DNA of 64,000 bases from Desulfobacteraceae bacterium Eth-SRB2 (lineage in GTDB: Bacteria; Desulfobacterota; Desulfobacteria; Desulfobacterales; UBA11574). The number at the start of each line of letters is the position of its first letter. The stretch's first letter is position 1. Made by a program: the position numbers and the translations under genes. Below are positions 26,740 to 34,935 of this stretch, piece after piece. The stretch spans positions 172,364 through 236,363 of the forward strand of contig RPGQ01000004.1 of the NCBI GenBank assembly GCA_004193595.1. Reading direction: 5' to 3'. The notes under the pieces were generated by a model. That model had not been told where the DNA came from. It searched no databases and saw only the letters and a program-made list of their open reading frames with translations.

Positions 26740-27228
26740 TTACCTCTTGTTTTTATCTTTTTTGAAAAACTTACTAAACGTCTCCATTGTTTCCTGAAAC
26801 TGTTCATTCTGCTTTTCTATTATTTCCTGAAATCCTTGAACCAATTCCCCCTGTGTCTCAACCTTTTTTTCTTCCAAAAGCATCCGCAAGTGTTTTATGG
26901 TTTCTTCCTGAGCGGCAACTTTTTCTTTGAGTTCCTCATATTTTTTGACCAGAGCCAGATGCTCGTCTTTTGGTACCACACCCATCAGACGCAAATAATC
27001 TTTAAAGGACTCTTGGAATTTTTCTGATGCCTCTTTCCAGGTTTCCATATAGGCTGGAGTGTCTTTCTCCATATGTTCCAGGCCGTAGAATTTTCTGAAC
27101 ATGGCTGTCAGTTCATCAAAACCTTCAAAGCCCTGTTGCATCCATTTTGAAATGTCTTCCATTTGTTTTTGCCCTTTTGCGGCATTGATCAGAAAGTTTC
27201 CCCAAAATTCCAGAAAATGTTTGTCCAT
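26740..27228 (-). CDS. PhaE-like PHA granule-associated protein
   Basis: A 162-residue helical protein. The N-terminal half (LEFWGNFLINAAKGQKQMED) and the signature YLRLMGVVPKDEHLALVKKY resemble the C-terminal region of PhaE, where a similar P-x-x-x-E motif precedes the coiled coil. The C-terminal half is coiled coil ending in Lys-rich residues. The ATG at 27228 follows GAGGAG by nine bases, so the upstream GTG is discarded. It is a paralogue of the next gene upstream (27311-27946). It is likely a surface or synthase-associated protein of the PHA granule. Confidence 0.72.
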   Translation of the reverse strand: MDKHFLEFWGNFLINAAKGQKQMEDISKWMQQGFEGFDELTAMFRKFYGLEHMEKDTPAYMETWKEASEKFQESFKDYLRLMGVVPKDEHLALVKKYEELKEKVAAQEETIKHLRMLLEEKKVETQGELVQGFQEIIEKQNEQFQETMETFSKFFKKDKNKR

Positions 27229-27310
27229 GAAATCTTTCTCCTCACACACCTGATCACAGAGACGGGAATGTAGAATCGGCAGTCTTCCATCCTTCCCTGG
27301 TCAGGCCATT

Positions 27311-27946
27311 TTAACCGCTTGTCCGGCTTTGAAGTTGTTTTATAGACTTTATCTGACCGGCAATCTCTTTTTCCAGGTCGGCAACCCGCTTTTTTTGATT
27401 GACAATCTCTTTGTTTTGATCAGCGACCATCTTTTTCTGATCGGAGATCTCTTTTTTCAGGTCTGTAGCAAGCTTTTTCTGATCGACAACCAGCATCTTT
27501 TGTTCAGATATCTCTTTTTTCAGTTCGACAACCCGCTTTTTTTGATCAACAATTTCCTTTTTCTGGTCTGTGATCATCTTCTCTTGATCAGCAACTATTT
27601 TCACCTGTTTAGATATCTCTTTTATCTTATCAGCAACACTTTCATCCATGTTATTGTATTTATTTGCTAATTCCAGATACTCATCCTTGGGTACCAAACC
27701 CATCAAGTCCAGGTAATACTTAAAGAACTTCTGAAAGTCTTCTGTTGTCATTTCCCAGGCTCTCATATAGTCGCAAGTCTCTTTGGACAAAAAATCCATA
27801 CTGCAAAACTTTCCAAACATCTCTGGAACTTCCTCAAAACCACTTAGCCCTTGCATGATCAATTTTGTCATGTCTTGCATCTGTTTTTGTCCTTTTTCTA
27901 CGGTAATTAATTGATTTTTCCAGAATTCGTAAAAATATTCTTCCAT
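27311..27946 (-). CDS. PhaE-like protein with long heptad-repeat tail
   Basis: 211 residues. Residues 1-95 are paralogous to the protein at 26740-27228 (FYEFWKNQLITVEKGQKQMQ, YLDLMGLVPKDEYLELANKY). Residues about 105-205 are a near-perfect heptad array of the type (V/I)xDQKK(E/M)(I/V), roughly fourteen units, predicted to form a continuous parallel coiled coil. AAGGAG precedes the ATG. It lies 13 bases from the second PhaC-like gene and is probably co-transcribed. The tail could tether or space granules or the synthase; this is inference. The internal repeats could vary in number between strains. Confidence 0.72.
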   Translation of the reverse strand: MEEYFYEFWKNQLITVEKGQKQMQDMTKLIMQGLSGFEEVPEMFGKFCSMDFLSKETCDYMRAWEMTTEDFQKFFKYYLDLMGLVPKDEYLELANKYNNMDESVADKIKEISKQVKIVADQEKMITDQKKEIVDQKKRVVELKKEISEQKMLVVDQKKLATDLKKEISDQKKMVADQNKEIVNQKKRVADLEKEIAGQIKSIKQLQSRTSG

Positions 27947-27959
27947 AATATTCTTCTCC

Positions 27960-29504
27960 TTATAAGCCGTCTTCTAAATCCAGCTGAAACCGTACGGGTC
28001 CCCGATAGTTTTGATCGCCAAAACGGGTATGAAGCGCACATGCAGACGTTGGATTGGACCAGGAGGTCGCTATGGCCACATGTCCTTTTGGGAAAGGCGT
28101 CACTTCAACATCAATATAATCCAAAGGTGCAAGGGCCGTTTCTTTCTCCACCAGATCGTCACTTTCGCCATAGCAGATAAGCCATTTAATTCCCTTTTCC
28201 TGCAATCGTTTAAAATTAAGTTTTCTTCCAAAAAGCGTTACCGGAAGCGTTCCGTTTTTGGTAATCGGGATGTTATAGGAAACAAAACTCATATGGGTAA
28301 TCTCTATGGGAAGATCATTACGCTCATTGCTCATCCAGTAATTAATTGCAGCTGCGGTCTTGCTGATTTTCACATCTTTACCCCCCTGTCGGCCGAACAT
28401 CATCAAATCTCTGTAAAAAGTTGCAACCGGTGATTCGTCCCCTATGCTTTTGAGCTTATAGATCCATCCCATAAGTTTGCCGTCCACAACTTTGTTTCCA
28501 TTGGGCAAGGTTTTGGTTCCGTAAGCCAGATCATAAAATCGCTGGGGCAGGCTATCAAAAAAATTCGCCAGCCCCCTGCTTTTGGTTCCATCTATGGGAG
28601 CTACGCAGGTGATCAGTGCATCAACCAGCCCGTCCAGTTCACCGGAAAGGAGATTGCAAACGGCAAAAAAACCGCCCTGACAATATCCGTTCAACGTGAC
28701 GGGTTTTCCGTGTCTTTTTTTCACCTTTTCGCAAAATAAGCGGGTATCAAGGGCATCATCCTCACCGGTCATGACCTGAATCGCCTCAGTCGTATTGATA
28801 TCCTTGAGGATTCTGATATAGGTGGGAATCCCTTGATTTGCAAAACAATGGGTGTAACTCTTATTTTCATAGGGTAAAAATGCCAGAATATTGGCTCCCA
28901 GAACATAAGGGGGCAGAATTAGGACCGGTTTGCCGTTTTTATTGACTTTAACCTTTTTATCCGTCGGAAGGATCTGATAAAGAATAAACCGGTCTGTTTC
29001 GGCAACCTTGATCGTGTCATCCCGCTCAAAGTGAAATCCATATTCAGGTTCAATGTCCTGGATAGCCTGCGGATACCTGTTGGCCATAACATCCATCATT
29101 TTCGTCTGCCTTGCTAAAAAGGATTCCACATCTTCACCATCTGCACAAAAAAGCGTGTTAAACATGGCGGCAATGGCGTTTTCCATTTCCATTTTTCCGG
29201 AACTCGCGAACGCTTGCATGCCGCCGCTGATACCCTTACTCATAAGGTCAAGGTTAAAACTCAAAAGTTCCATATAAGATTGAACGGTCTCTATGGGTGT
29301 ATTACTCCAAAATCTCTGTTTTTCCACATCATTGAAATAGCTTGTAGCAATTAGATAGGGAATCATAAAATCATTTGCGTACTTGGACATAGCGGTCAGG
29401 TAATTTTGTGAGGCACTCATGAGGTGAGAGAGTGCAGAAACGTTTTTGCGAAATATATTGCTCAGAAAATCAGGATCATTCGGGTTGTTCTTCACCTTAA
29501 CCAT
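27960..29504 (-). CDS. Second PHA synthase-like alpha/beta hydrolase
   Basis: A 514-residue protein with an N-terminal helical part (about 1-170) and a C-terminal alpha/beta-hydrolase domain. The box LNGYCQGGFF has Cys275 as nucleophile, as in PHA synthases; YGESDDLVEKE and FPKGHVAIA supply candidate Asp and His. It is longer than and only distantly similar to the class III PhaC at 22172-23317, and it contains its own helical N-terminus instead of a separate PhaE. GGGGAGGGG lies upstream of the ATG. The neighbours are PhaE-like proteins and phasins. Best read as a second synthase or a PHA-remodelling enzyme of the same fold; a depolymerase role is possible. Confidence 0.75.
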   Translation of the reverse strand: MVKVKNNPNDPDFLSNIFRKNVSALSHLMSASQNYLTAMSKYANDFMIPYLIATSYFNDVEKQRFWSNTPIETVQSYMELLSFNLDLMSKGISGGMQAFASSGKMEMENAIAAMFNTLFCADGEDVESFLARQTKMMDVMANRYPQAIQDIEPEYGFHFERDDTIKVAETDRFILYQILPTDKKVKVNKNGKPVLILPPYVLGANILAFLPYENKSYTHCFANQGIPTYIRILKDINTTEAIQVMTGEDDALDTRLFCEKVKKRHGKPVTLNGYCQGGFFAVCNLLSGELDGLVDALITCVAPIDGTKSRGLANFFDSLPQRFYDLAYGTKTLPNGNKVVDGKLMGWIYKLKSIGDESPVATFYRDLMMFGRQGGKDVKISKTAAAINYWMSNERNDLPIEITHMSFVSYNIPITKNGTLPVTLFGRKLNFKRLQEKGIKWLICYGESDDLVEKETALAPLDYIDVEVTPFPKGHVAIATSWSNPTSACALHTRFGDQNYRGPVRFQLDLEDGL

Positions 29505-29603
29505 ATCTATTTACCCCTCCCCATAACTCAAGAAATTATGTGGCTCATAGCCATACCCAGAAGTTCCTACAGGCTGGCCATGAACCACACTCAAAATTTG
29601 GCT

Positions 29604-29870
29604 TTATTTGCTAAAACCGGTAAAACATTTTTCCAGATTTTGATAATTTTGGTCAACTATTTTTTTGAGATCCTCACAACCTTTTTTATAGCTTTTCATC
29701 CACTCAATTAAGGCTTTTTTTCCCTCCTCGGGCATCCATGTTGCTTGATCTAAAAGAGAGTTTGCCATTTTTTCGTTTTGCTCCCTAAATAGGGTCATTG
29801 TGTTATAGCTGTTGTCAAATGCATTTTTATTGAATTGAGTCATCTGCTTAATAATTTGAAATTGTTCCAT
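29604..29870 (-). CDS. Phasin-like protein (first)
   Basis: An 88-residue amphipathic helical protein (FQIIKQMTQFNKNAFDNSYN, MANSLLDQATWMPEEGKKAL, WMKSYKKGCEDLKKIVDQNY). It is a clear paralogue of the phasin at 29889-30173, sharing DQATWMPEEG and the spacing of aromatic residues. Phasins coat PHA granules. AAAGGAGATAAATGTA precedes the ATG. It lies 18 bases downstream of its paralogue, so the two are a tandem duplicate in one transcript. Confidence 0.8.
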   Translation of the reverse strand: MEQFQIIKQMTQFNKNAFDNSYNTMTLFREQNEKMANSLLDQATWMPEEGKKALIEWMKSYKKGCEDLKKIVDQNYQNLEKCFTGFSK

Positions 29871-29888
29871 TACATTTATCTCCTTTCC

Positions 29889-30173
29889 TTATTTTTTAGT
29901 TTTTGTTCCCTTATCGAATGCGTTAAAAAAATCTTCCACTCTTTTAAAGTTTTCATCCACGCCCTTCTTGAAATCCTCACGCCCTTTTTTGTAAGCCTTC
30001 AGCCAGTCATTGATCGCCGTTCTTCCTTCTTCGGGCATCCATGTTGCCTGATTCAGGACTGTACTGGCCATACTTTCGGTCTGCTCCTGAAGCAAAACCA
30101 TAGCATTGAAGGTGTTGTCAAACGTTGTTTTCTGAAAATCGATCATTTGCTTTGCAATCTTTGATGAATCCAT
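29889..30173 (-). CDS. Phasin-like protein (second)
   Basis: 94 residues, all helical (SKIAKQMIDFQKTTFDNTFN, LNQATWMPEEGRTAINDWLK), ending in a basic tail KGTKTKK. I place the start at 30173 because AGGAGG lies about nine bases before it; the longer open frame to 30257 begins in non-coding, Lys/Arg-rich sequence. It is the first gene of the phasin pair. A TGTTGC-N3-GCAACA palindrome lies 92 bases upstream and may be the PhaR operator. Confidence 0.82.
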   Translation of the reverse strand: MDSSKIAKQMIDFQKTTFDNTFNAMVLLQEQTESMASTVLNQATWMPEEGRTAINDWLKAYKKGREDFKKGVDENFKRVEDFFNAFDKGTKTKK

Positions 30174-30264
30174 GTTAATAATTCCTCCTGTTAAAATTTT
30201 TTTTGGCTTTTTACGCCGTTGTTGTTTATATAATAACCTTCTATTTTTATTTGTCAAGAAAAAA

Positions 30265-30279
30265 TGTTGCGTTGCAACA
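30265..30279. promoter_or_regulatory. Candidate PhaR operator, TGTTGC-GTT-GCAACA
   Basis: A perfect 6-3-6 inverted repeat lies in the spacer between the divergent phasin and phaR genes. Known PhaR targets are TGC-rich palindromes in phasin and phaR promoters. The assignment follows from position and composition only. Confidence 0.5.
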
Positions 30280-30387
30280 AGTTCTCATTTATTTTGGATA
30301 TGTTCAGGTAGAAACTAATAACTAACTTAATTTAATAATAAATAAGTTTATTCTATATTATATAATAAGATCTAAAATAAGTTTATT

Positions 30388-30402
30388 TGTCGCAATACAA
30401 CA
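30388..30402. promoter_or_regulatory. Second, weaker candidate PhaR site
   Basis: TGTCGC-AAT-ACAACA has the same 6-3-6 layout as the site at 30265-30279 with two mismatches from it. It lies about 175 bases upstream of phaR and could serve autoregulation. Confidence 0.3.
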
Positions 30403-30423
30403 TAAAATGAATTTGTGAAATGT

Positions 30424-30547
30424 GATGAACTCGTAAAAAGTTCAAATTCAAGGCGTGCAAATTTTGTAATCTGAGGCGTGCTTATCGTACGTTGAATGAT
30501 TGCGAAATGCAGCGCAACGCAGAAGTTGGACTTTTTAAGAAACCGTC
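30424..30547. repeat. Second copy of the GACGGT...ACCGTC palindromic element
   Basis: It matches 17061-17234 over most of its length (AATTTTGTAATC, GAGGCGTGCTTATCGTACGT, TGAATGATTGCGAAATGC, GACTTTTTAAGAAACCGTC) but lacks the internal CCGCC...GGCGG insert. It ends 29 bases before the phaR start, so it lies in the phaR leader or promoter. Confidence 0.7.
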
Positions 30548-30576
30548 AAATTTATTTTCGGAAAAAGGGAAAATGC

Positions 30577-31032
30577 ATGCCTAATAAAGTAAAATTAAAA
30601 AAATATGGCAACAGACGATTGTACGACATGGAAAAAAGCGCCTATGTTACACTCAATCAGGTGGCGGATCTCATCAGGCAGGGCCGTCAGGTGGAAGTGA
30701 TGGATGCAAAAAGCAAAGAGGATGTAACCGCCTCCATTCTCAGCCAAATTATTCTAGAGGAAGCAAAAAACAAAAACATTCTTTTGCCGGTGCCGGTTCT
30801 TCACCTGATCATTCAATACGGTGATAATATACTGGGAGAATTTTTCGAGAAATACCTTCAGCAAATGATTCAAACATACCTTGGCCATAAACATGCGGTT
30901 GACGATCAGTTCAAAAAATGGCTCGAAATGGGACAGGATTTTTCAAATATGGCCGGTTTGTCACCCTTCAAATCCTTTTTTGATCAATTTTCTTCTTTTT
31001 CAGATAAACAGGAGCAAAAAAAAGAAGAATAG
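30577..31032 (+). CDS. phaR: PHA accumulation regulator PhaR
   Basis: A 151-residue repressor. The N-terminal PHB/PHA accumulation regulator DNA-binding domain is diagnostic: KLKKYGNRRLYDMEKSAYVT, then LNQVADLIRQG and VMDAKSKEDVTASIL. The central part (EEFFEKYLQQMIQTYL-like) is helical and the C-terminus is polar (SFSDKQEQKKEE). PhaR proteins bind PHA granules and phasin promoters, derepressing phasin when polymer accumulates. The ATG at 30577 is chosen because conserved sequence begins directly after it; the open frame to 30496 extends into the palindromic repeat. It is divergent from the phasin genes, and the shared spacer carries two candidate operators. Confidence 0.93.
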   Translation: MPNKVKLKKYGNRRLYDMEKSAYVTLNQVADLIRQGRQVEVMDAKSKEDVTASILSQIILEEAKNKNILLPVPVLHLIIQYGDNILGEFFEKYLQQMIQTYLGHKHAVDDQFKKWLEMGQDFSNMAGLSPFKSFFDQFSSFSDKQEQKKEE

Positions 31033-31160
31033 AAAAATTACTGGTCCAGAGAAACAAGCTTTGGTTATCCCCAGAGAAGATTTGCTTTGTTGGAAGTTCT
31101 TTGAATTATGAAATTCCAAGGCAGAGCACTATATGTCTGACCTATCCCAAGAACCATATC

Positions 31161-31303
31161 AGTGTCCATCCATAAATGAGGGTTTTTGTTTAAGATCAAG
31201 GCATGCGAAAAAAATAACCGCAGACATATAGTTGATATCTCGAGGATTATTTTTTGAGCATAACGCAGAGATTGAGCAAAAAGACCATTTATGGATGGAC
31301 ACT
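31161..31303. mobile_element. Miniature inverted-repeat element with AGTGTCCATCCATAAATG ends
   Basis: A 143-base non-coding element bounded by perfect 18-base inverted repeats, AGTGTCCATCCATAAATG (31161-31178) and CATTTATGGATGGACACT (31286-31303). Its interior (AGGCATGCGAAAAAAATAAC, GATATCTCGAGGATTATTTT, AACGCAGAGA) recurs at 51217-51342. The right end lies two bases past the stop codon of flxA. It has no coding capacity, so it would need a transposase in trans. Confidence 0.65.
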
Positions 31304-31305
31304 AT

Positions 31306-32142
31306 TTATATTTCGGGAACCATTTGACGCAATTCTTCATAAGAGAAAACCGGGCCGTCAACACACACATACTTCGTCCCGATATTACATCGTCCACAGA
31401 TGCCTATTCCGCATTTCATGCGTTTTTCTAACGTGGTAATAATCTGGTGATCTTCGAAATCCAACCGTTTGAGTCCGATCAGAACAAACTTGATCATAAT
31501 GGGTGGTCCACAGGTAACGGCGATGCAGTTATATGAACTTGGCGCTTCTTCGGTGAGCACCGTAGGAACAAAACCCACCCGCTTCTTCCAACCCGGAAAC
31601 TCGCGGTCCACGGTTAGCACCAGCCTAACCCCACCGGAACGCCATTCATCGAATTCATAGGTGTAGCAAAGATCTTCCGGTGAACGTGCACCGTAAATCA
31701 CCAGGATATCACCGTAATCCTGGCGGTTATCGAGCATGTAGAGAAGCAGGGTGCGCAACGGGGCCATGCCGATGCCGCCGGCGATAAAGAGAATATCATG
31801 TGCTTTTAATTGGTCAACAGGAAAACCATTGCCCAGAGGGGCGCGAACCCCAATCTGATCACCAATATTCAACTGGTGTAGCCGCTGGGTCACCTCACCG
31901 GTGCGCATCACACTGAATTGCAAATACTCTTTTCGAGTCGGCGGCGAGTTTATCACAAAGGTGGATTCTCCCACTCCAAAAACGGAAAGTTGCGCGACCT
32001 GTCCGGGTTGGAATGAAAATTCACGCATCTTTTCCTCGTCGTTTAACACCACTCGAAAAGTAAGTATATTTGAGGTTTCCTGAATTATGTCCTGAATGGT
32101 CGCCAATTCCGGTCGAAACGGATTAGATTCAAACTTCGGCAT
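31306..32142 (-). CDS. flxA: FlxA-like FAD/NAD(P)H oxidoreductase subunit
   Basis: A 278-residue ferredoxin-NAD(P) reductase-like protein of the HydG/AsrB/PyrK group. FAD-binding barrel about 15-100, NAD(P)-binding half starting at ILFIAGGIGMAPLRTLL, and a C-terminal [2Fe-2S] motif CGIGICGRCNIGTKYVC. In Flx-Hdr complexes this subunit takes electrons from NADH and passes them to the iron-sulfur subunits and HdrA. AAGGAGG lies before the ATG. It overlaps flxB by 14 bases and is the last gene of the seven-gene hdrCBA-flxDCBA run. The gene could be called an anaerobic sulfite reductase B subunit by automatic annotation, but AsrC is absent. Confidence 0.86.
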   Translation of the reverse strand: MPKFESNPFRPELATIQDIIQETSNILTFRVVLNDEEKMREFSFQPGQVAQLSVFGVGESTFVINSPPTRKEYLQFSVMRTGEVTQRLHQLNIGDQIGVRAPLGNGFPVDQLKAHDILFIAGGIGMAPLRTLLLYMLDNRQDYGDILVIYGARSPEDLCYTYEFDEWRSGGVRLVLTVDREFPGWKKRVGFVPTVLTEEAPSSYNCIAVTCGPPIMIKFVLIGLKRLDFEDHQIITTLEKRMKCGIGICGRCNIGTKYVCVDGPVFSYEELRQMVPEI

Positions 32143-33193
32143 CCACTGCCTCCTTCAAATGATGAACAACCCTTCGTATGTCAATGGATACGGGACAACT
32201 TCTAATACAGCGTCCACACCCGCAACAGGATATCATGCCGCTATATGTATCAGGGAAATAGGAAAATTTATGGCCCACCCGGTTACGGTAACGTTCAAAT
32301 TTTTCGGGCCGTGGATTATGCCCGCTGGCTTCCAGGGTGTAATGATAGAACATACAGGAGTCCCAGGAACGTATCCGCTCCCCCTCAAGATCCCTGGATT
32401 CATCCGTAATGTTGAAACAATAACAGGTGGGACAGACAAATGTGCAAATTCCACAACTAATACACTTTGAGACCATATCACGCCAATAATCCATATCTTC
32501 AAAACGATCCGTAAAATCCCTTGCACTCCGGGTTAAATCATACTCTCCAATACGTTTGGCAGTTACTTGTTCTTGAATTCGCTGAGCTTTTTCTATCTGT
32601 TCAGTTGTCGCTTGTTTTCCCATGATGGGAATCAGCTTCCGACCCTTGTCATTAAGTGCTTGGATCACATAGCCGTCATCCACCGGAACAATCCAAAGAT
32701 CACTGCCCTCCCTATCTCCGGGACCGCTGCCCACCGATGAGCAGAAACAGGCACTGTCTTTCGTGTCGCACAGCAGGGTTGCAAACAGAGTTTTTTCCCG
32801 GCGTTGTTCATAATACGGATCTTTATATCTGCCGTTAAGAAAGACTTGGTCAAAAGTATGGAAACCACGCACATCACAAGGGCGCGCCCCAAAAACAAGT
32901 GCAGAGGATACGTCTTGGCGGTCTTTTAGATCAATGCGCTGCTTGGAAGGATCATTGTCATCCTTTTGATACCGGAAACGCAATAATGTTTCTACTTGTG
33001 GAAACACCACATTTTTCGGACTTATGGTGCTTTGCCGGTCTAATACAACGATGGTGTCTTCGTGATACGGTAAAAACCGAATCCCCCATTTTTCATCTCC
33101 CATCTCAACCGGAACCCAGACATCCATTTCTTTGGAAAGACGCTCCAGCATGGCAGTCAGTTCACCTTGAGCAATAAAGATTTTTTCGGACAT
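32129..33193 (-). CDS. flxB: FlxB-like iron-sulfur subunit (4Fe-4S dicluster)
   Basis: A 354-residue protein of the HydB/AsrA-type family. The N-terminal half has the family signature AMLERLSKEMDVWVPVEMGD and GARPCDVRGFHTFDQVF. The C-terminal part carries two cubane motifs, CISCGICTFVCPTCYC and CCGCGRCIRSCPVSID. It shuttles electrons between the flavoprotein FlxA and HdrA in Flx-Hdr complexes. It overlaps flxA by 14 bases and lies 25 bases from flxC. The assignment rests on gene order and domain composition; sulfhydrogenase beta or AsrA are relatives. Confidence 0.85.
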   Translation of the reverse strand: MSEKIFIAQGELTAMLERLSKEMDVWVPVEMGDEKWGIRFLPYHEDTIVVLDRQSTISPKNVVFPQVETLLRFRYQKDDNDPSKQRIDLKDRQDVSSALVFGARPCDVRGFHTFDQVFLNGRYKDPYYEQRREKTLFATLLCDTKDSACFCSSVGSGPGDREGSDLWIVPVDDGYVIQALNDKGRKLIPIMGKQATTEQIEKAQRIQEQVTAKRIGEYDLTRSARDFTDRFEDMDYWRDMVSKCISCGICTFVCPTCYCFNITDESRDLEGERIRSWDSCMFYHYTLEASGHNPRPEKFERYRNRVGHKFSYFPDTYSGMISCCGCGRCIRSCPVSIDIRRVVHHLKEAVDAEV

Positions 33194-33217
33194 GGATCAT
33201 TCTCTCTCAGCTTATCA

Positions 33218-34186
33218 TCATATTCCCTTTTCACCGGGATCAAAGGTCAGCAAGGGCGGTTGTTTTTGAGGGTCAATCCCGGCTTCGTAGTCCAGAAGAT
33301 CCTTGACGATCTGATTCAATTTCTTTTTAATCAATGTCACCGGTATTTCCATAGGGCAGACGCGCTCGCATTCGCCACATTCGGTACAGCGTCCGGCAAG
33401 ATGGATTGCGTGGATCATATGATAAAAGAATTTTTCCTTAAGATCGCAACGTTGCGAAAGCCACTTGGGAGTTCGGGTCTCCGCAATACAACTGTCCCGG
33501 CACACACAAAGCGGACAGGCATTGCGACATGCATAGCAGCGAATACATCGGTCAAGTTCTTTTTCCCAAAATTTCAGACGATCCGGTAGCGAATACTGTT
33601 CTATCTTTTCAATATCCCCATAGGCTTGGTCATCGCCGATATGGGGTGTTATGGGTTCACCGATAAGACAATCGTAAATGATCGGATTGGGATAGCGACA
33701 ATGCAGGCATCTTTGTTCCAGTACCTGTTGCAGTGGAAAACGATATGTCTTTTGTGCGGTTTCAACCTCTAACTCATTGCCTTGGATATCTACCTTTTGA
33801 ACATCTTTTAAAGATGGCTCAATACGCATGAGCCGGCGCCAATCCACCGTGCCTTCGCAAGGTATGCCCACAATATAGAATGTTTCCCGGGTAATAAATT
33901 TTTCCTGAATTAAAGCAACCAGAGAACGGCTGTCGCATCCTTTGACACAAATGCCGATTTTTTTGTCGTCTTTCCGGACGGAAGCATTCAGAGTTTTTAC
34001 TAAATAAGTACAAAGATTCTGGGAGCAAAGAGGATTCCAAACCAGTTTATTAAGATCTTTTGCCTGACGAATGAAAGACGGGGTAGCATGTAAAGAATCG
34101 TAACCCGGTTCCCAACCGAGCACGACCTCAAGTTTTTCGAAGACCTTTAAAAACTCTCTTTGTAATGTTTTGGTCTTGTCTTCCAT
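33218..34186 (-). CDS. flxC: FlxC-like iron-sulfur protein (FrhB/FdhB-like with dicluster C-terminus)
   Basis: 322 residues. The N-terminal half shows the pattern of FrhB/FdhB-like flavin-handling proteins (GICVKGCDSRSLVALIQE, VGIPCEGTVDW). A CLHC motif follows and the C-terminal half carries two cubane motifs, CIRCYACRNACPLCVC and CTECGECERVCPMEI. This composition equals FlxC of Flx-Hdr complexes. It is 25 bases from flxB and separated from flxD by a 275-base spacer that holds a long hairpin repeat, so the operon may be split or attenuated there. Confidence 0.82.
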   Translation of the reverse strand: MEDKTKTLQREFLKVFEKLEVVLGWEPGYDSLHATPSFIRQAKDLNKLVWNPLCSQNLCTYLVKTLNASVRKDDKKIGICVKGCDSRSLVALIQEKFITRETFYIVGIPCEGTVDWRRLMRIEPSLKDVQKVDIQGNELEVETAQKTYRFPLQQVLEQRCLHCRYPNPIIYDCLIGEPITPHIGDDQAYGDIEKIEQYSLPDRLKFWEKELDRCIRCYACRNACPLCVCRDSCIAETRTPKWLSQRCDLKEKFFYHMIHAIHLAGRCTECGECERVCPMEIPVTLIKKKLNQIVKDLLDYEAGIDPQKQPPLLTFDPGEKGI

Positions 34187-34264
34187 AATTAAACGTTTCG
34201 GAATCTTTACAACTTAATGAAAATATAAAATATTTTTTGAGGCTTGAATGTTTGTCTCAAACAC

Positions 34265-34412
34265 GGAATAATGGAATAGTGGAATGCTGGAAGGTTGGTT
34301 TTAAAAGGATATTCGCCGGTTTTAATTTTATCGTCAACACAAATCTTACCATTATCCCAATATGGCATTATCCCGGAATCCATTATTCCATTATTCCACC
34401 ATTCCAATTGGG
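34265..34412. repeat. Long inverted repeat built from GGAATAATGG units, inside the flx operon
   Basis: GGAATAATGGAATAGTGGAA with its continuation TGCTGGAAGG (34265-34298) is complementary to CCATTATTCCATTATTCCAC and its continuation CATTCCAATTGG (about 34379-34412). The right arm continues into GGGCGAAGCC, as in the dispersed copy at 23378-23410. It lies between flxD and flxC and could form a large stem in the transcript. Confidence 0.6.
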
Positions 34413-34461
34413 GCGAAGCCTCTAACTTGAATTATCCGTTAAATGGCAAATTCACCCATCT

Positions 34462-34935
34462 TTATGTGTAAAATGACATCCCTGCTTTTGCGTCACTTTC
34501 TCCATGAACGCCGGGATTCGGTCCCAAACCATGAATTGTTTCGGAAAACTCTGTAACCACCTGTTGCCAGAGCCGTCCTTCAGAAGACGATACCCAGGAA
34601 TAACGGAATCGATCCGTATGAATGCCCATAAACGGCAAAAATTGCTTAAGGACCTCCAGGCGCCGCCTTGCATAAAAATTACCCTCGTTATAATGGCAAT
34701 CTTTAGGATGGCAGCCGGATACCAGCACGCCGTCAGCACCGTAAATAAGGGCTTTGACAACAAACAGAGGATCCATACGCCCGGTACATGGAATACGGAT
34801 GATACGCAAATCTGTGGGCTGGTTAAAACGGCACACACCGGCAGTATCTGCACCGCCATAGGAGCACCAGTTGCATAAAAATCCTACAATTAATAAATCT
34901 TTTTTTGTTGTGGATTCTTCTTTAGAATTAACCAT
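34462..34935 (-). CDS. flxD: FlxD / MvhD-family [2Fe-2S] electron-transfer subunit
   Basis: A 157-residue MvhD-type protein. All five conserved Cys are present: Cys21 and Cys24 in CNWCSYGGAD, Cys50 in IPCTGRMDP, Cys75 and Cys80 in GCHPKDCHYNEGN. In Hdr complexes this subunit docks on HdrA and feeds it electrons from the upstream donor. The start is the ATG at 34935, overlapping the hdrA stop by eight bases; the open frame extends much further upstream but there it only shadows hdrA. It links the Hdr and Flx halves of the operon. Confidence 0.9.
   Translation of the reverse strand: MVNSKEESTTKKDLLIVGFLCNWCSYGGADTAGVCRFNQPTDLRIIRIPCTGRMDPLFVVKALIYGADGVLVSGCHPKDCHYNEGNFYARRRLEVLKQFLPFMGIHTDRFRYSWVSSSEGRLWQQVVTEFSETIHGLGPNPGVHGESDAKAGMSFYT

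Noticed and set aside
27311..27946. CRISPR-like or tandem DNA repeat
   Set aside because: The periodicity of 21 bases matches seven codons of a coiled-coil heptad; there are no spacers and the unit sequence varies as coding sequence.
31306..33193. Anaerobic sulfite reductase AsrAB
   Set aside because: The siroheme subunit AsrC is absent and the genes continue into flxC, flxD and hdrABC, so the Flx-Hdr reading fits better.
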